From contig NZ_FTNC01000007.1 in the NCBI RefSeq assembly GCF_900156285.1, forward strand, positions 90,710-154,709: a DNA stretch of 64,000 bases, read 5' to 3'. This document shows positions 50,191 through 58,998 of this stretch, piece after piece. The notes under the pieces were generated by a model, which made no database searches, was not told where the DNA came from, and saw only the letters and a program-made list of their open reading frames with translations. Numbering within the stretch: the first letter of the stretch is position 1; the number at the start of each line of letters is the position of its first letter. A program made the translations under genes and the position numbers. This DNA comes from Halanaerobium kushneri (GTDB taxonomy: Bacteria > Bacillota > Halanaerobiia > Halanaerobiales > Halanaerobiaceae).

Positions 50191-52338
50191 ATGGAATTAG
50201 ATACCTTATTAGATAAAATAAAATCTTATATGGATGATCCGGATTTGGATATGGTAAAAAAAGCTTATGGATATGCCGAAAGAGCTCATCAGGAACAGTA
50301 TCGTGTTTCTGGAGAACCTTTTGTTGAGCACCCATTAGGAGTAGCTATTATCCTTGCTGATTTAGAGCTTGATATTGTTTCAATTGTAGCTTTATTATTA
50401 CATGATGTGGTTGAGGATACTGGCATTAGTAGTGATGAAATTGAAAGAGAGTTTGGATCTGAGGTAGCTCATATTGTAGATGGAGTCACAAAACTAACAA
50501 GAATGCAGTTTAAAACTAAAGAGGATCAGCAGGCTGAAAGTCTGCGGAAAATGTTTGTAGCTATGGCCGAAGATATTCGAGTCGTACTGATTAAACTTGC
50601 TGATAGACTTCATAATATGAGAACATTAAATTATCTCAAAAAGGAAAAGCGAAAAGAAAAATCCAGAGAAACATTAGAAATTTATGCTCCTCTTGCCCAC
50701 CGTCTGGGAATGTCAAAGATTAAGAGGGAGTTAGAGGATTTATCTTTTAGATATTTAAAGCCTGATATGTATTATGAAGTCTCTCATAAGGTTCAGGCTA
50801 ACCGTAAACAGCGGGAAAAGGATATTCAACAGGCTATTGATAAATTAAAATCAACTTTAAAAGAACATGGTATAGATGCCGAAATTTATGGAAGACCCAA
50901 ACACCTTTATAGTATTTATAATAAAATGAAGCGCAAAGAAGTTGAGTTTGATGAAATTTATGATCTAACAGCAGTTCGAGTGCTGGTAGAGAATGTTAAG
51001 GAATGTTATGAAGTTCTTGGGATTATTCACGAAATTTGGAAACCTATGCCAGGTAGATTTAAAGATTATATTGCAATGCCTAAATCCAACATGTATCAGT
51101 CTCTTCATACAACAGTAATAGCGCCTAATGGTGATCCTCTTGAAGTTCAGATTAGAACTTATGAGATGCATAAAACGGCCGAATATGGTATTGCTGCTCA
51201 CTGGAGATATAAAGAGGGTAAGGTTGGCGATGAAAAATTTGAAGAAAAACTATCCTGGTTAAGACGTCTTCTCGAATGGCAGAAAGATCTTCAGGAACCA
51301 CAGGAATTTATGGAAACTTTGAAAATTGATTTATTTGAAGATGAGGTTTTTGTTTTTACACCTGAAGGAGATGTTGTTTCCTTACCTAAAGGGGGGACAC
51401 CGGTAGATTTTGCCTATCATATTCATACTGAAGTTGGTCATCGCTGTGTTGGGGCAAAGGTAAATGGTAAAATTGTACCTCTGGAATATAAATTGAAAAA
51501 TAGTGATATTGTTGAAATATTAACCTCCAAAAAGAGTAATGGCCCCTCACGTGACTGGTTAAAATTTGTTAAAACCTCAAAGGCGCGAAGTAAAATTAAA
51601 CACTGGTTTAAAAAGCAGAGACGAGATGAAATTATTGAAAAAGGCCATCGAATCCTGGATGATCACCTGGAGAAATATAATATTGAATTAAGCGAAAAAG
51701 ATAAAGAAAAGGAATTAAAAGAAATTACAAAAGAACTGGGACGGAAAGATGTTGATGACTTATTAGAAGAACTTGGATATAGTAATATTAGTCCTAAACA
51801 GGTAGTTAGTAAATTTAGTGATTATGAGGAAGAAAAAGATCTTGAAAAAAAACATAGTTCTTCTCAAAAAAAGACTACCTCAGTTGATAAAGGTGTATCA
51901 GTTAAAGGTATGGAAGAAATGCTTGTCCGGATGGCAAAATGCTGTAATCCTGTTCCTGGTGATGATATAGTAGGTTATATCACTCGGGGGCGTGGCGTTT
52001 CCGTTCACAGGAAAGATTGTAAAAATTTAAAAAATCTTGAAGAAAGTGAACCAGAGCGAATAATAGAAGTTAGCTGGGATAGGGGGCGGACGGAATCCTA
52101 TCAGGTTGATCTACGGATAGATGCTGTAAATAAGAGTGCTTTGCTTAATGATATAACTCATATCATAAAAGAAGAAAAAATTAATCTGCTGTCTGTTATG
52201 GCCAGAACAAGTGAACATAATAGAGCAGTAATAAATCTATCTCTGGAGTTAAGTTCTACAGAGCATATGTACGATATTATGAAAAAAATTGAATCAATAT
52301 CAGGGGTTCTAAATGTAAGTCGAGCCAAACCTGCTTAA
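50191..52338 (+). CDS. relA: Bifunctional (p)ppGpp synthetase/hydrolase (Rel)
   Basis: Long RSH stringent-response enzyme. The HD hydrolase domain is intact, with HDVVEDT from residue 71, so both activities are expected. The synthetase domain has GRPKHLYSIYNKMKRK and YDLTAVRVLV; TGS follows (VFTPEGDVVSLPKGGTPVD), then a zinc/helical region with CCNPVPGDDIVG and a C-terminal ACT domain. At 715 residues it matches Bacillus Rel. The ATG follows AAAGGAG. Confidence 0.97.
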   Translation: MELDTLLDKIKSYMDDPDLDMVKKAYGYAERAHQEQYRVSGEPFVEHPLGVAIILADLELDIVSIVALLLHDVVEDTGISSDEIEREFGSEVAHIVDGVTKLTRMQFKTKEDQQAESLRKMFVAMAEDIRVVLIKLADRLHNMRTLNYLKKEKRKEKSRETLEIYAPLAHRLGMSKIKRELEDLSFRYLKPDMYYEVSHKVQANRKQREKDIQQAIDKLKSTLKEHGIDAEIYGRPKHLYSIYNKMKRKEVEFDEIYDLTAVRVLVENVKECYEVLGIIHEIWKPMPGRFKDYIAMPKSNMYQSLHTTVIAPNGDPLEVQIRTYEMHKTAEYGIAAHWRYKEGKVGDEKFEEKLSWLRRLLEWQKDLQEPQEFMETLKIDLFEDEVFVFTPEGDVVSLPKGGTPVDFAYHIHTEVGHRCVGAKVNGKIVPLEYKLKNSDIVEILTSKKSNGPSRDWLKFVKTSKARSKIKHWFKKQRRDEIIEKGHRILDDHLEKYNIELSEKDKEKELKEITKELGRKDVDDLLEELGYSNISPKQVVSKFSDYEEEKDLEKKHSSSQKKTTSVDKGVSVKGMEEMLVRMAKCCNPVPGDDIVGYITRGRGVSVHRKDCKNLKNLEESEPERIIEVSWDRGRTESYQVDLRIDAVNKSALLNDITHIIKEEKINLLSVMARTSEHNRAVINLSLELSSTEHMYDIMKKIESISGVLNVSRAKPA

Positions 52339-52352
52339 TAGGAGTGGATTAG

Positions 52353-52802
52353 ATGAGAGCAGTTGTTCAGCGAGTCAAAAGTGCTAAAGTAGAAGTGGAT
52401 TCAGAAATAACCGGAGAAATCAGCTCCGGTTTACTGGTGTTTTTAGGGATTGGAAAGGAAGATGAACATCAGGATGCTGATTATCTTCTGGAAAAAATAA
52501 TTAATTTAAGAATTTTTGAAGATGAAGATCAAAAGCTTAATTTATCTGCTGTTGATTTGAATAAAGATATAATGCTGGTTTCTCAGTTCACACTTTTTGG
52601 TGACTGCCGACAGGGGCGAAGGCCCAGTTTTTTTGAAGCTGCAGCTCCAGCTGAAGCTGAAAAACTATATGATTATTTTGTTAAGAAAGCAAAAGAGTCG
52701 AGTTTGAAAATTGAAACGGGAGAGTTTCAGGCAATGATGGATGTTAGTTTAATTAATGACGGTCCCGTCACAATTCTGGTGGACAGTAAAAAGAAATTTT
52801 GA
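52353..52802 (+). CDS. dtd: D-aminoacyl-tRNA deacylase
   Basis: Hydrolyses D-amino acids (and glycine) from mischarged tRNA. MRAVVQRVKSAKVEV at the N-terminus, DIMLVSQFTLFGDCRQGRRP (the SQFTL active-site loop) and the cross-subunit motif NDGPVTILVDS (a Gly-Pro motif) are present. The 149-residue length is standard. It is located after relA as in Bacillus (yrvI). Confidence 0.97.
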   Translation: MRAVVQRVKSAKVEVDSEITGEISSGLLVFLGIGKEDEHQDADYLLEKIINLRIFEDEDQKLNLSAVDLNKDIMLVSQFTLFGDCRQGRRPSFFEAAAPAEAEKLYDYFVKKAKESSLKIETGEFQAMMDVSLINDGPVTILVDSKKKF

Positions 52803-52821
52803 TATATAAATGGAGGCTAAT

Positions 52822-53448
52822 ATGGATTTAAAAGAATTTACTGTTGGTGAACTTATGGTAAAATCTTATATTGTTTCTCAGGCTGGGCAGGCAGTTATAA
52901 TTGATCCCGGGGCTGAAGGTGAAAGATTATTTGATTATCTTAAGAATAATAATCTAGAGCTGAAATATATAATTAATACTCATGGTCACTTTGATCATAT
53001 AGCTGCCAATGAGTTTCTAAAAGAAAAAACTGGTGCGGAGGTATTGGCTCATCCAAAAGCTAATTTAAAATTTACTGATCCAAAATTAAATCTTTCCGCT
53101 CTCTTTTTAAGCCATAAAGTTACAGCGCCCGCAATAGATAGATCAATTGATGATGGTGAGTCACTTAAATTTGAGTCACTGACTTTAAAAATTATTAGCA
53201 CTCCTGGACACAGCGAAGATGGGATTTCTATTTATATTCCGGAAGAAAACATACTATTTTCTGGGGACTGTATTTTTGCAAATGGTATTGGTAGAACCGA
53301 CCTAGAGGACAGTGATTTTAAAGAATTAAAAAATTCAGTAGAAAAAAAGCTGTTTCAGCTACCAGCCAGCTGTATATTTTATCCCGGTCATGGACCCAGC
53401 GGTAATTTGGGTAGTTTTAAAAATAGTGTCTGGCCAGCAATTAGCTGA
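52822..53448 (+). CDS. MBL-fold hydrolase, glyoxalase II-like (YqgX type)
   Basis: Metallo-beta-lactamase-fold hydrolase. The metal motif is NTHGHFDHIAANEF, with further ligands in STPGHSEDGISIYI, FSGDCIFANGIGRTDL and YPGHGPSGNLG. At 208 residues it lacks the extra helical substrate domain of true glyoxalase II, so the substrate (hydroxyacylglutathione-like thioester, persulfide or other) is unknown. ATG 52822 follows TGGAGG; an in-frame ATG at 52810 lies before the ribosome site. Confidence 0.88.
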   Translation: MDLKEFTVGELMVKSYIVSQAGQAVIIDPGAEGERLFDYLKNNNLELKYIINTHGHFDHIAANEFLKEKTGAEVLAHPKANLKFTDPKLNLSALFLSHKVTAPAIDRSIDDGESLKFESLTLKIISTPGHSEDGISIYIPEENILFSGDCIFANGIGRTDLEDSDFKELKNSVEKKLFQLPASCIFYPGHGPSGNLGSFKNSVWPAIS

Positions 53449-53451
53449 GGT

Positions 53452-53480
53452 TTGACATCTAAAATTTAATAGGTTAAAAT
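53452..53480 (+). promoter_or_regulatory. Strong sigma-A promoter of the SurA-like gene
   Basis: TTGACA (53452-53457), a 17-base spacer and TAAAAT (53475-53480), starting 4 bases after the preceding stop codon. The untranslated leader would be about 70 bases. Confidence 0.7.
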
Positions 53481-53557
53481 TAAAAAGAATTAAAACAATT
53501 TTTAGGCATAATTTTTATTTTTAAAAATAAATATTTAAGAGAGGGGAGTGTAAGGTT

Positions 53558-54856
53558 TTGTTTGATACTTTACGCGATAATAGTAGAATTATTGTTTATA
53601 TAGTTGTAATTGCTTTTGTGATCTCTGGTGGATTTATGGGCTATGGTGCCTATTTAAATAATCAGAGTGGAGGCAGGCAGGCTCCTAATCAAACTGCTTC
53701 CTCTGTAATTGCTGAAGTTAATGGTATGGAAATTTCTCAGCAGGAATATTTTTCACTGTTACAGCAGCAGGCACCACAATCCAATCTAAGCAGTACCCAG
53801 ATTATACCATTTAGATATAATGTTCTGGATGCTTTAATTGAAAGAAAGCTGCTCATGGCTCAGGCGGAAGTGCTTGATGTTAAGGTTGATGTTTCAGAAG
53901 CAGAAATTGACGAAAATTATAATAAGATTTTAGAACAAAATGATATGACAGATCAAGAATTAGCAGATGCTCTTTCAAAACAGGGTTATACAATTGGTGA
54001 TTTAAGAGAAGATATTAAGACAAGTATTCAGGATAGCAAAACAATAACTCAGACAATTGATCAGGGGATTGGAGAAATAGAAGTAAGTGAAAAAGAAATA
54101 GAAGAACTTTATCAGCAGAGGTATCCTCAACCTAAAAATTCTGAAGATACTTCTAATTCTGAAGCGGCTTCAGGTAAGGAATCAGATTCTGAAACAAAAG
54201 CTGCTAAAGACGAAAGACCAGCACTTTCAGAAGTTAAAGATAAACTGAAACAGGAAATAAGAACCCAGAAAAGAAATGAAGCTTTAAATAGTTGGTTGGC
54301 AGAATTAAAAGCAAATGCTGATATAACAATTAATGATCCTGTGCTGAGCGCCTATCATGCTCTAGAAAACGAAAATTATAATCTGGCAGTGGAAGAATTC
54401 TCAGCCTTTGTTGAGAAGGAAGATACTGATCCGATTTTTTACAGTTATTTAGCTCAGGCATATGAAGGACAGAAAAATTTAGAAAAAGCAAAAGAAGTTT
54501 ATAATAATGCTGTAGAGGCTTTTCCCGACAATAATGATTTGAGATTCAATTATGCTCAATTCCTGGCTGATCAGGAAAATAAGGAAGAAGCTATAGCTCA
54601 GTTAGATAAGATTGCTGCAGGTGCAGAAGATGATTTTATGACTTATTATCAGTTGTTTATGATGTACAGTCGACTGGGGGCTGAAGAAAAGGCGCAGTCC
54701 GCGATGAAAGAAGTGCAGCGTATTAGTGAAAGTATGCAGTCTCAATCAGCTGCAGAGACAGATCAGCCATCTAGTGAAGATATCCAGAAAGAAGCAGATC
54801 AATTAAAAAAAGACATTAAGGTTGAAACTCCAGTTGAAACTGAAAATGCCAATTAA
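53558..54856 (+). CDS. Membrane-anchored SurA_N-like/TPR protein
   Basis: A 432-residue protein with an N-terminal helix (about 10-30) that anchors it outside the membrane. Residues about 45-170 resemble the SurA/PpiD N-terminal chaperone domain (EVNGMEISQQEYFSLLQQQ; NVLDALIERKLLMAQAEVL). A Ser/Glu-rich linker (about 185-225) and the returning helix EVKDKLKQEIRTQKRNEALN follow. No PpiC rotamase domain is seen where SurA/PrsA proteins carry one. Instead residues about 265-390 form TPR-like repeats (AYHALENENYNLAVEEFSAF; AYEGQKNLEKAKEVYNNAVE). A periplasmic folding or assembly role is inferred from the domains. It starts with TTG. It is transcribed from its own promoter and ends at a terminator. 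Confidence 0.8.
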   Translation: MFDTLRDNSRIIVYIVVIAFVISGGFMGYGAYLNNQSGGRQAPNQTASSVIAEVNGMEISQQEYFSLLQQQAPQSNLSSTQIIPFRYNVLDALIERKLLMAQAEVLDVKVDVSEAEIDENYNKILEQNDMTDQELADALSKQGYTIGDLREDIKTSIQDSKTITQTIDQGIGEIEVSEKEIEELYQQRYPQPKNSEDTSNSEAASGKESDSETKAAKDERPALSEVKDKLKQEIRTQKRNEALNSWLAELKANADITINDPVLSAYHALENENYNLAVEEFSAFVEKEDTDPIFYSYLAQAYEGQKNLEKAKEVYNNAVEAFPDNNDLRFNYAQFLADQENKEEAIAQLDKIAAGAEDDFMTYYQLFMMYSRLGAEEKAQSAMKEVQRISESMQSQSAAETDQPSSEDIQKEADQLKKDIKVETPVETENAN

Positions 54857-54888
54857 AGACCTTTTTAAACAACTTAAGTAAATCATTA

Positions 54889-54934
54889 AATCTATCAGTT
54901 TCAATCTCATTATGGGTTGAGCTGATAGATTTTC
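54889..54934 (+). terminator. Terminator after the SurA-like gene
   Basis: AATCTATCAG (54889-54898) and CTGATAGATT (54922-54931) are exact complements, with further pairing inside the loop, followed by a short T tract. It is not a T-box: no specifier or antiterminator features were seen before hisS. Confidence 0.65.
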
Positions 54935-54967
54935 TAAAAATAAATGAATAAACAGTAGGTGAAAAAA

Positions 54968-56242
54968 ATGAAGTTTAATGCTCCAAGAGGAACTAATGAT
55001 ATACTACCACCGGATACTTTAAAGTGGCAGTATATTGAAAAGAAAACACATGAGATTTTTTCAAATTATAACTATCAGGAAATTAGAACTCCTATTTTTG
55101 AATATACAGAGCTTTTTCAGCGGGGAATTGGTGAGGTAACTGATATTGTTGAAAAAGAAATGTATACTTTTGAAGATAAGGGTGGCAGAAGCATAACTCT
55201 TAGACCTGAAGGAACTGCTTCAGTAATCAGATCTTTTTTGGAAAATAAAATTTATGGTCAGACTCAACCAACTAAATATTATTATATTGGTCCCATGTTT
55301 AGGTATGAAAGACCTCAATCCGGGAGATTTAGACAGTTTCATCAGTTAGGAGTCGAAGCAATTGCTTCCAATGATCCTGCTCTTGATGCTGAAATTATAT
55401 CTCTGGGAATGCGATTACTGCAGGATTTTGGTCTTAGTAATCTGGAACTACACTTAAATAGTGTTGGTTGTGGAGAATGTCGCCCAACTTATGTAGAAAA
55501 ATTAAAAACTTATTTAAATGAGAACAAAGAGCAGTTATGTGATAACTGCAAAAATAGAATTGAGAGAAATCCACTGCGAGTACTGGACTGCAAAAATGAA
55601 GGCTGTCAGAATGTAATTGAACATGCCCCTAAAATCACGGATAATCTCTGTGATAGCTGTTCTGATCATTTTGATGATGTTCAGGAATATCTTGATATTC
55701 TTGACTTAGAATATATTATTAATCCACTACTTGTGAGAGGCCTGGATTATTATACTAATACAGCTTTTGAAATAAAAGACAATGCTCTGGGAGCTCAGGA
55801 TACAGTTTTTGGTGGAGGCCGTTACAACGGACTGGCTGAAGAAATTGGAAATAGAGATCTGCCGGGAATTGGTTTTGCACTTGGAATAGAAAGATTACTT
55901 CTTTCTCTAGAAGCTAAGGAGATTGAATTACCTGTTGAATCAGGCGTAGATCTTTACATAACTGTAATTGGGGAACAGGCTAAAAAAGAATCTTTTAAAC
56001 TTCTGGATCAGCTGCGAAATAATGGTTTCAGAACTGAAATTGATTATCTAGGTAGAAGTGTTGGTTCACAGATGAAATCAGCTGATCGGATGAATGCTGA
56101 GTATACAATAATCATTGGAGAAGACGAATTAAATAAAAACTCTGCTACAATTAGAAATATGAAAAGCGGAGATGAAAAAGAAATTCAATTAAGCAATTTA
56201 TTAAAGGAAATGAAGCAGCTAGTAGATAAGGAGGAAATTTAA
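54968..56242 (+). CDS. hisS: Histidyl-tRNA synthetase
   Basis: Class II synthetase. It starts MKFNAPRGTNDILPP, with motif 2 in YIGPMFRYERPQSGRFRQFHQ, the histidine-binding loop GLDYYTNTAFEI and motif 3 GIGFALGIERLLL; a C-terminal anticodon domain ends the protein. A cysteine-rich insertion (residues about 168-235, with CGEC, CDNC, CKNEGC and CDSC pairs) is typical of clostridial HisRS and may bind zinc. ATG 54968 is chosen after TAGGTG. aspS follows after one base. Confidence 0.97.
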   Translation: MKFNAPRGTNDILPPDTLKWQYIEKKTHEIFSNYNYQEIRTPIFEYTELFQRGIGEVTDIVEKEMYTFEDKGGRSITLRPEGTASVIRSFLENKIYGQTQPTKYYYIGPMFRYERPQSGRFRQFHQLGVEAIASNDPALDAEIISLGMRLLQDFGLSNLELHLNSVGCGECRPTYVEKLKTYLNENKEQLCDNCKNRIERNPLRVLDCKNEGCQNVIEHAPKITDNLCDSCSDHFDDVQEYLDILDLEYIINPLLVRGLDYYTNTAFEIKDNALGAQDTVFGGGRYNGLAEEIGNRDLPGIGFALGIERLLLSLEAKEIELPVESGVDLYITVIGEQAKKESFKLLDQLRNNGFRTEIDYLGRSVGSQMKSADRMNAEYTIIIGEDELNKNSATIRNMKSGDEKEIQLSNLLKEMKQLVDKEEI

Positions 56243-56243
56243 G

Positions 56244-58019
56244 ATGGGGGAAACAATAAAAGATTTAAAAAGAACCCACCTTTGTGGAGAAGTTAGTAAA
56301 AAAGATAATGCGAATAAAGTTACAATTATGGGTTGGGTACAAAAAAGAAGAGATCATGGTGGTGTAATATTTACAGATATTAGAGATCGCTCCGGAATTG
56401 TACAGGTAGTTTTTAATCCTGATTCAGGTGAGGAATTGTTTGAAAAAGCTGATACACTCAGGTCTGAATATGTTGTCGCAATTACAGGTGAAGTTGAGCC
56501 CAGACCAGAGGGGAATGTTAATTCTGATCTGCCAACTGGTGAAATTGAAATAAAGGCTGAAGAATTAAGGGTTTTAGATGTAGCCAAAACACCTCCAATT
56601 CAGATTGAAGATAATATTGATACGGGAGAAGATGTAAGATTAAAATATAGATATTTAGATTTAAGAAGACCCAAAATGACTAAGTTGATGGGTTTAAGAC
56701 ATGATATTACTAAGACTACCAGAGATTATCTTGATCAAAACGGATTCTGGGAAATTGAAACTCCAATTTTAACCAAGAGTTCTCCTGAGGGAGCCAGGGA
56801 TTATCTGGTTCCGAGTAGAGTAAATCCCGGTCAATTTTTTGCTTTACCTCAGTCACCACAAATTTTTAAACAGTTATTGATGGTTTCTGGAATGGAAAGA
56901 TATTTTCAAATAGCACGCTGTTTTAGAGATGAAGATTTAAGGGCCAACCGACAGCCTGAGTTTACTCAGATTGATATGGAAATGTCTTTTGTTAACCAGG
57001 AAGAGGTTATGGAAATTACTGAGGGTCTAATGAAAGAGTTATTTGCTGTAGGTAATATTGAAGTTCCAGAAAAAATAAAACGAATGTCCTATCAAGAAGC
57101 AATGGACCGCTTTGGTACAGATAAGCCTGATCTGCGTTTTGGAATGGAGCTTAAGGATCTATCTGATGTGGTTAAAGATAGTGAGTTTAATATCTTCAGT
57201 GGAACTGTAAGTAATGGCGGTCAGGTAAAGGGGATTAATTTTAAAGGGGGAGCTGATTCTCCAAGAAGTACAATTGATGCCTTTGAAGATTATGTAAAGA
57301 TGTTTAAAGCTAAGGGTTTAGCCTGGATGGCTTTAAGAGAAGATCAAATGAAGTCTCCAATTGCTAAATTCCTTTCTGAAACTGAAATAGAGGGTATTAA
57401 AAAAACAATGGAAGCAGAAAAAGGTGACTTATTATTAATTGTAGCGGATAAGCCTTCAGTTGTAGCTGCAGCTTTGGGCAATCTGCGGCTTAAAATTGCC
57501 AAAGAAAATAATTTGATTCCTGATGAAGTATATAAGTTTGCCTGGATTGTTGATTTTCCATTATTTGAATATGATGAGGCAGAAAACAGACTGACTGCAA
57601 TCCATCATCCTTTTACTGCTCCACTGGAAGAGGATATAGAAAAACTGGATACTGATCCTGCTTCTGTAAAGTCAAAAGCTTATGATCTTGTATTAAATGG
57701 GGAAGAACTTGGTGGAGGAAGTATCAGAATTAATAACCATCAACTTCAGGAAAAGGTATTTTCTGCTCTATCTATAAGTGAAAAAGAACAACAGGAAAAA
57801 TTTGGATATATGTTGGAGGCTTTTGATTATGGTACACCTCCTCACGGAGGAATTGCTTTTGGTCTTGATCGTTTAATGATGATAATTGGTCGAACTGATT
57901 CGATTAGAGATGTGATTGCTTTTCCTAAAACTCAGAAAGCAACTTCACCTTTAACAAATGCGCCTTCTGAAGTTGACAAAAAACAACTGCAGGAACTTGG
58001 AATTTCTATCCGTTCTTAG
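56244..58019 (+). CDS. aspS: Aspartyl-tRNA synthetase
   Basis: Bacterial-type class II AspRS of 591 residues: N-terminal OB anticodon domain (VTIMGWVQKRRDHGGVIFTD), catalytic core with motif 2 (QIARCFRDEDLRANRQPEFTQ), the bacterial GAD insertion (about 280-420) and motif 3 (GGIAFGLDRLMMIIG). Discriminating versus non-discriminating type cannot be settled by eye. hisS-aspS is the standard Firmicutes pair, followed by 6S RNA. Confidence 0.97.
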   Translation: MGETIKDLKRTHLCGEVSKKDNANKVTIMGWVQKRRDHGGVIFTDIRDRSGIVQVVFNPDSGEELFEKADTLRSEYVVAITGEVEPRPEGNVNSDLPTGEIEIKAEELRVLDVAKTPPIQIEDNIDTGEDVRLKYRYLDLRRPKMTKLMGLRHDITKTTRDYLDQNGFWEIETPILTKSSPEGARDYLVPSRVNPGQFFALPQSPQIFKQLLMVSGMERYFQIARCFRDEDLRANRQPEFTQIDMEMSFVNQEEVMEITEGLMKELFAVGNIEVPEKIKRMSYQEAMDRFGTDKPDLRFGMELKDLSDVVKDSEFNIFSGTVSNGGQVKGINFKGGADSPRSTIDAFEDYVKMFKAKGLAWMALREDQMKSPIAKFLSETEIEGIKKTMEAEKGDLLLIVADKPSVVAAALGNLRLKIAKENNLIPDEVYKFAWIVDFPLFEYDEAENRLTAIHHPFTAPLEEDIEKLDTDPASVKSKAYDLVLNGEELGGGSIRINNHQLQEKVFSALSISEKEQQEKFGYMLEAFDYGTPPHGGIAFGLDRLMMIIGRTDSIRDVIAFPKTQKATSPLTNAPSEVDKKQLQELGISIRS

Positions 58020-58041
58020 TGGCATTATAGGGATTTTTTGC

Positions 58042-58070
58042 TTGCAGATTTAAAGAAGATATGTTAATAT
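58042..58070 (+). promoter_or_regulatory. Probable sigma-A promoter of 6S RNA
   Basis: TTGCAG (58042-58047), 17-base spacer, TAATAT (58065-58070) preceded by TGT (extended -10). Initiation at about 58077 fits the 5' end of the 6S RNA structure. Confidence 0.6.
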
Positions 58071-58085
58071 TATTAATAGAAAAGT

Positions 58086-58263
58086 AAATACCATCTGCCG
58101 TGTTCGATAATGATTAAACATTTTGACCAACACTTAGACATAGGGAGCCTGAGCTCTACCTGCGGCGTAGAAGCCTTTAATGGACCTATAAACCAGGTAG
58201 GAGGGCACCCACTTGGCAGACAGGGATCAAAATTCCAAATCAACCGGCACGGCGGATGGACTT
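58086..58263 (+). ncRNA. ssrS: 6S RNA
   Basis: Regulatory RNA that mimics an open promoter and sequesters sigma-A RNA polymerase in stationary phase. CCATCTGCCGTG (58091-58102) pairs exactly with CACGGCGGATGG (58248-58259), forming the closing stem, and the 5' ATCTGCCGTGTTCG and 3' GGCACGGCGGAT sequences are the typical conserved ends. The internal part forms an imperfect long helix around a central bubble. Location after aspS is the usual one in Firmicutes (bsrA). Confidence 0.93.
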
Positions 58264-58265
58264 TT

Positions 58266-58293
58266 AGCTAACCTTTAAGGGTTAGCTTTTTTT
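58266..58293 (+). terminator. Terminator of 6S RNA
   Basis: AGCTAACC (58266-58273) pairs exactly with GGTTAGCT (58280-58287), TTTAAG loop, followed by seven T. Confidence 0.9.
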
Positions 58294-58347
58294 ATATATG
58301 CAATTATTTATCTAATTATTTTTCAGTACTGTTGGATCTTCATATTT

Positions 58348-58376
58348 TTGCGGAAATATCGATTTTCTGCTATTAT
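58348..58376 (+). promoter_or_regulatory. Possible promoter of the 5-formyl-THF cyclo-ligase operon
   Basis: TTGCGG (58348-58353), 17-base spacer, TATTAT (58371-58376) preceded by TGC (extended -10), 37 bases before the gene. The remaining sequence between the 6S terminator and this site shows nothing else. Confidence 0.45.
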
Positions 58377-58412
58377 AGAATTAGAATTTAATAATTAATT
58401 GAGGTGAATTTG

Positions 58413-58988
58413 ATGCTGGAAAAAGAAAAATTAAGAAAAAAATATTTAAATGAGAGATCTCAAATTTCGCAAACTAAAATAATCAGCTGGAGTAAAAAAA
58501 TAAAAAACAGATTTTTGCAGCTGCCGCAATTAGAAAATGCAAAGAAAATTATGGCTTATGCTTCGATGCGCAAAGAAATTGAAACTTTTGATTTAATGGA
58601 AGAACTGTTGGATCGTGGTTATTTAGTATATCTTCCTTATACCCGAAAAGATAAGATTGATTTAGGAATAGCTCAGGTAAACAATCTTGATTTAGATCTA
58701 AAAGAGGGTGTTTATGGTGTTCAGGAACCTGTAGCAAGAATAAGAGGGCAGGAGATACCAAAGGACCTAGATCTGATAATAGTTCCAGGAGCCTGTTTTA
58801 CAGCAGAAGGTTACAGGATTGGGTATGGTGGAGGTTATTACGACAGTTTTTTAAGCAAACATGCAAATAATGCTATAAAAGTAGGTTTCTGTTATAATCG
58901 CTTTCTTGTTGATTCTATTCCAGTTGAAGACCATGATGTTCCTGTTGATTTAATAATTACAGAAAAAGAAATTGTACCCACAAAATAG
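58413..58988 (+). CDS. 5-formyltetrahydrofolate cyclo-ligase
   Basis: Converts 5-formyl-THF to 5,10-methenyl-THF with ATP, returning a storage form to the one-carbon pool. The N-terminal basic helix (EKEKLRKKYLNERSQIS), IMAYASMRKEIET and the ATP-binding GACFTAEGYRIGYGGGYYD are characteristic. It has 191 residues. ATG 58413 follows GAGGTG. Its location directly after 6S RNA resembles the ssrS-ygfA arrangement of Proteobacteria. Confidence 0.95.
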   Translation: MLEKEKLRKKYLNERSQISQTKIISWSKKIKNRFLQLPQLENAKKIMAYASMRKEIETFDLMEELLDRGYLVYLPYTRKDKIDLGIAQVNNLDLDLKEGVYGVQEPVARIRGQEIPKDLDLIIVPGACFTAEGYRIGYGGGYYDSFLSKHANNAIKVGFCYNRFLVDSIPVEDHDVPVDLIITEKEIVPTK

Positions 58989-58998
58989 AGGTGAGAGT

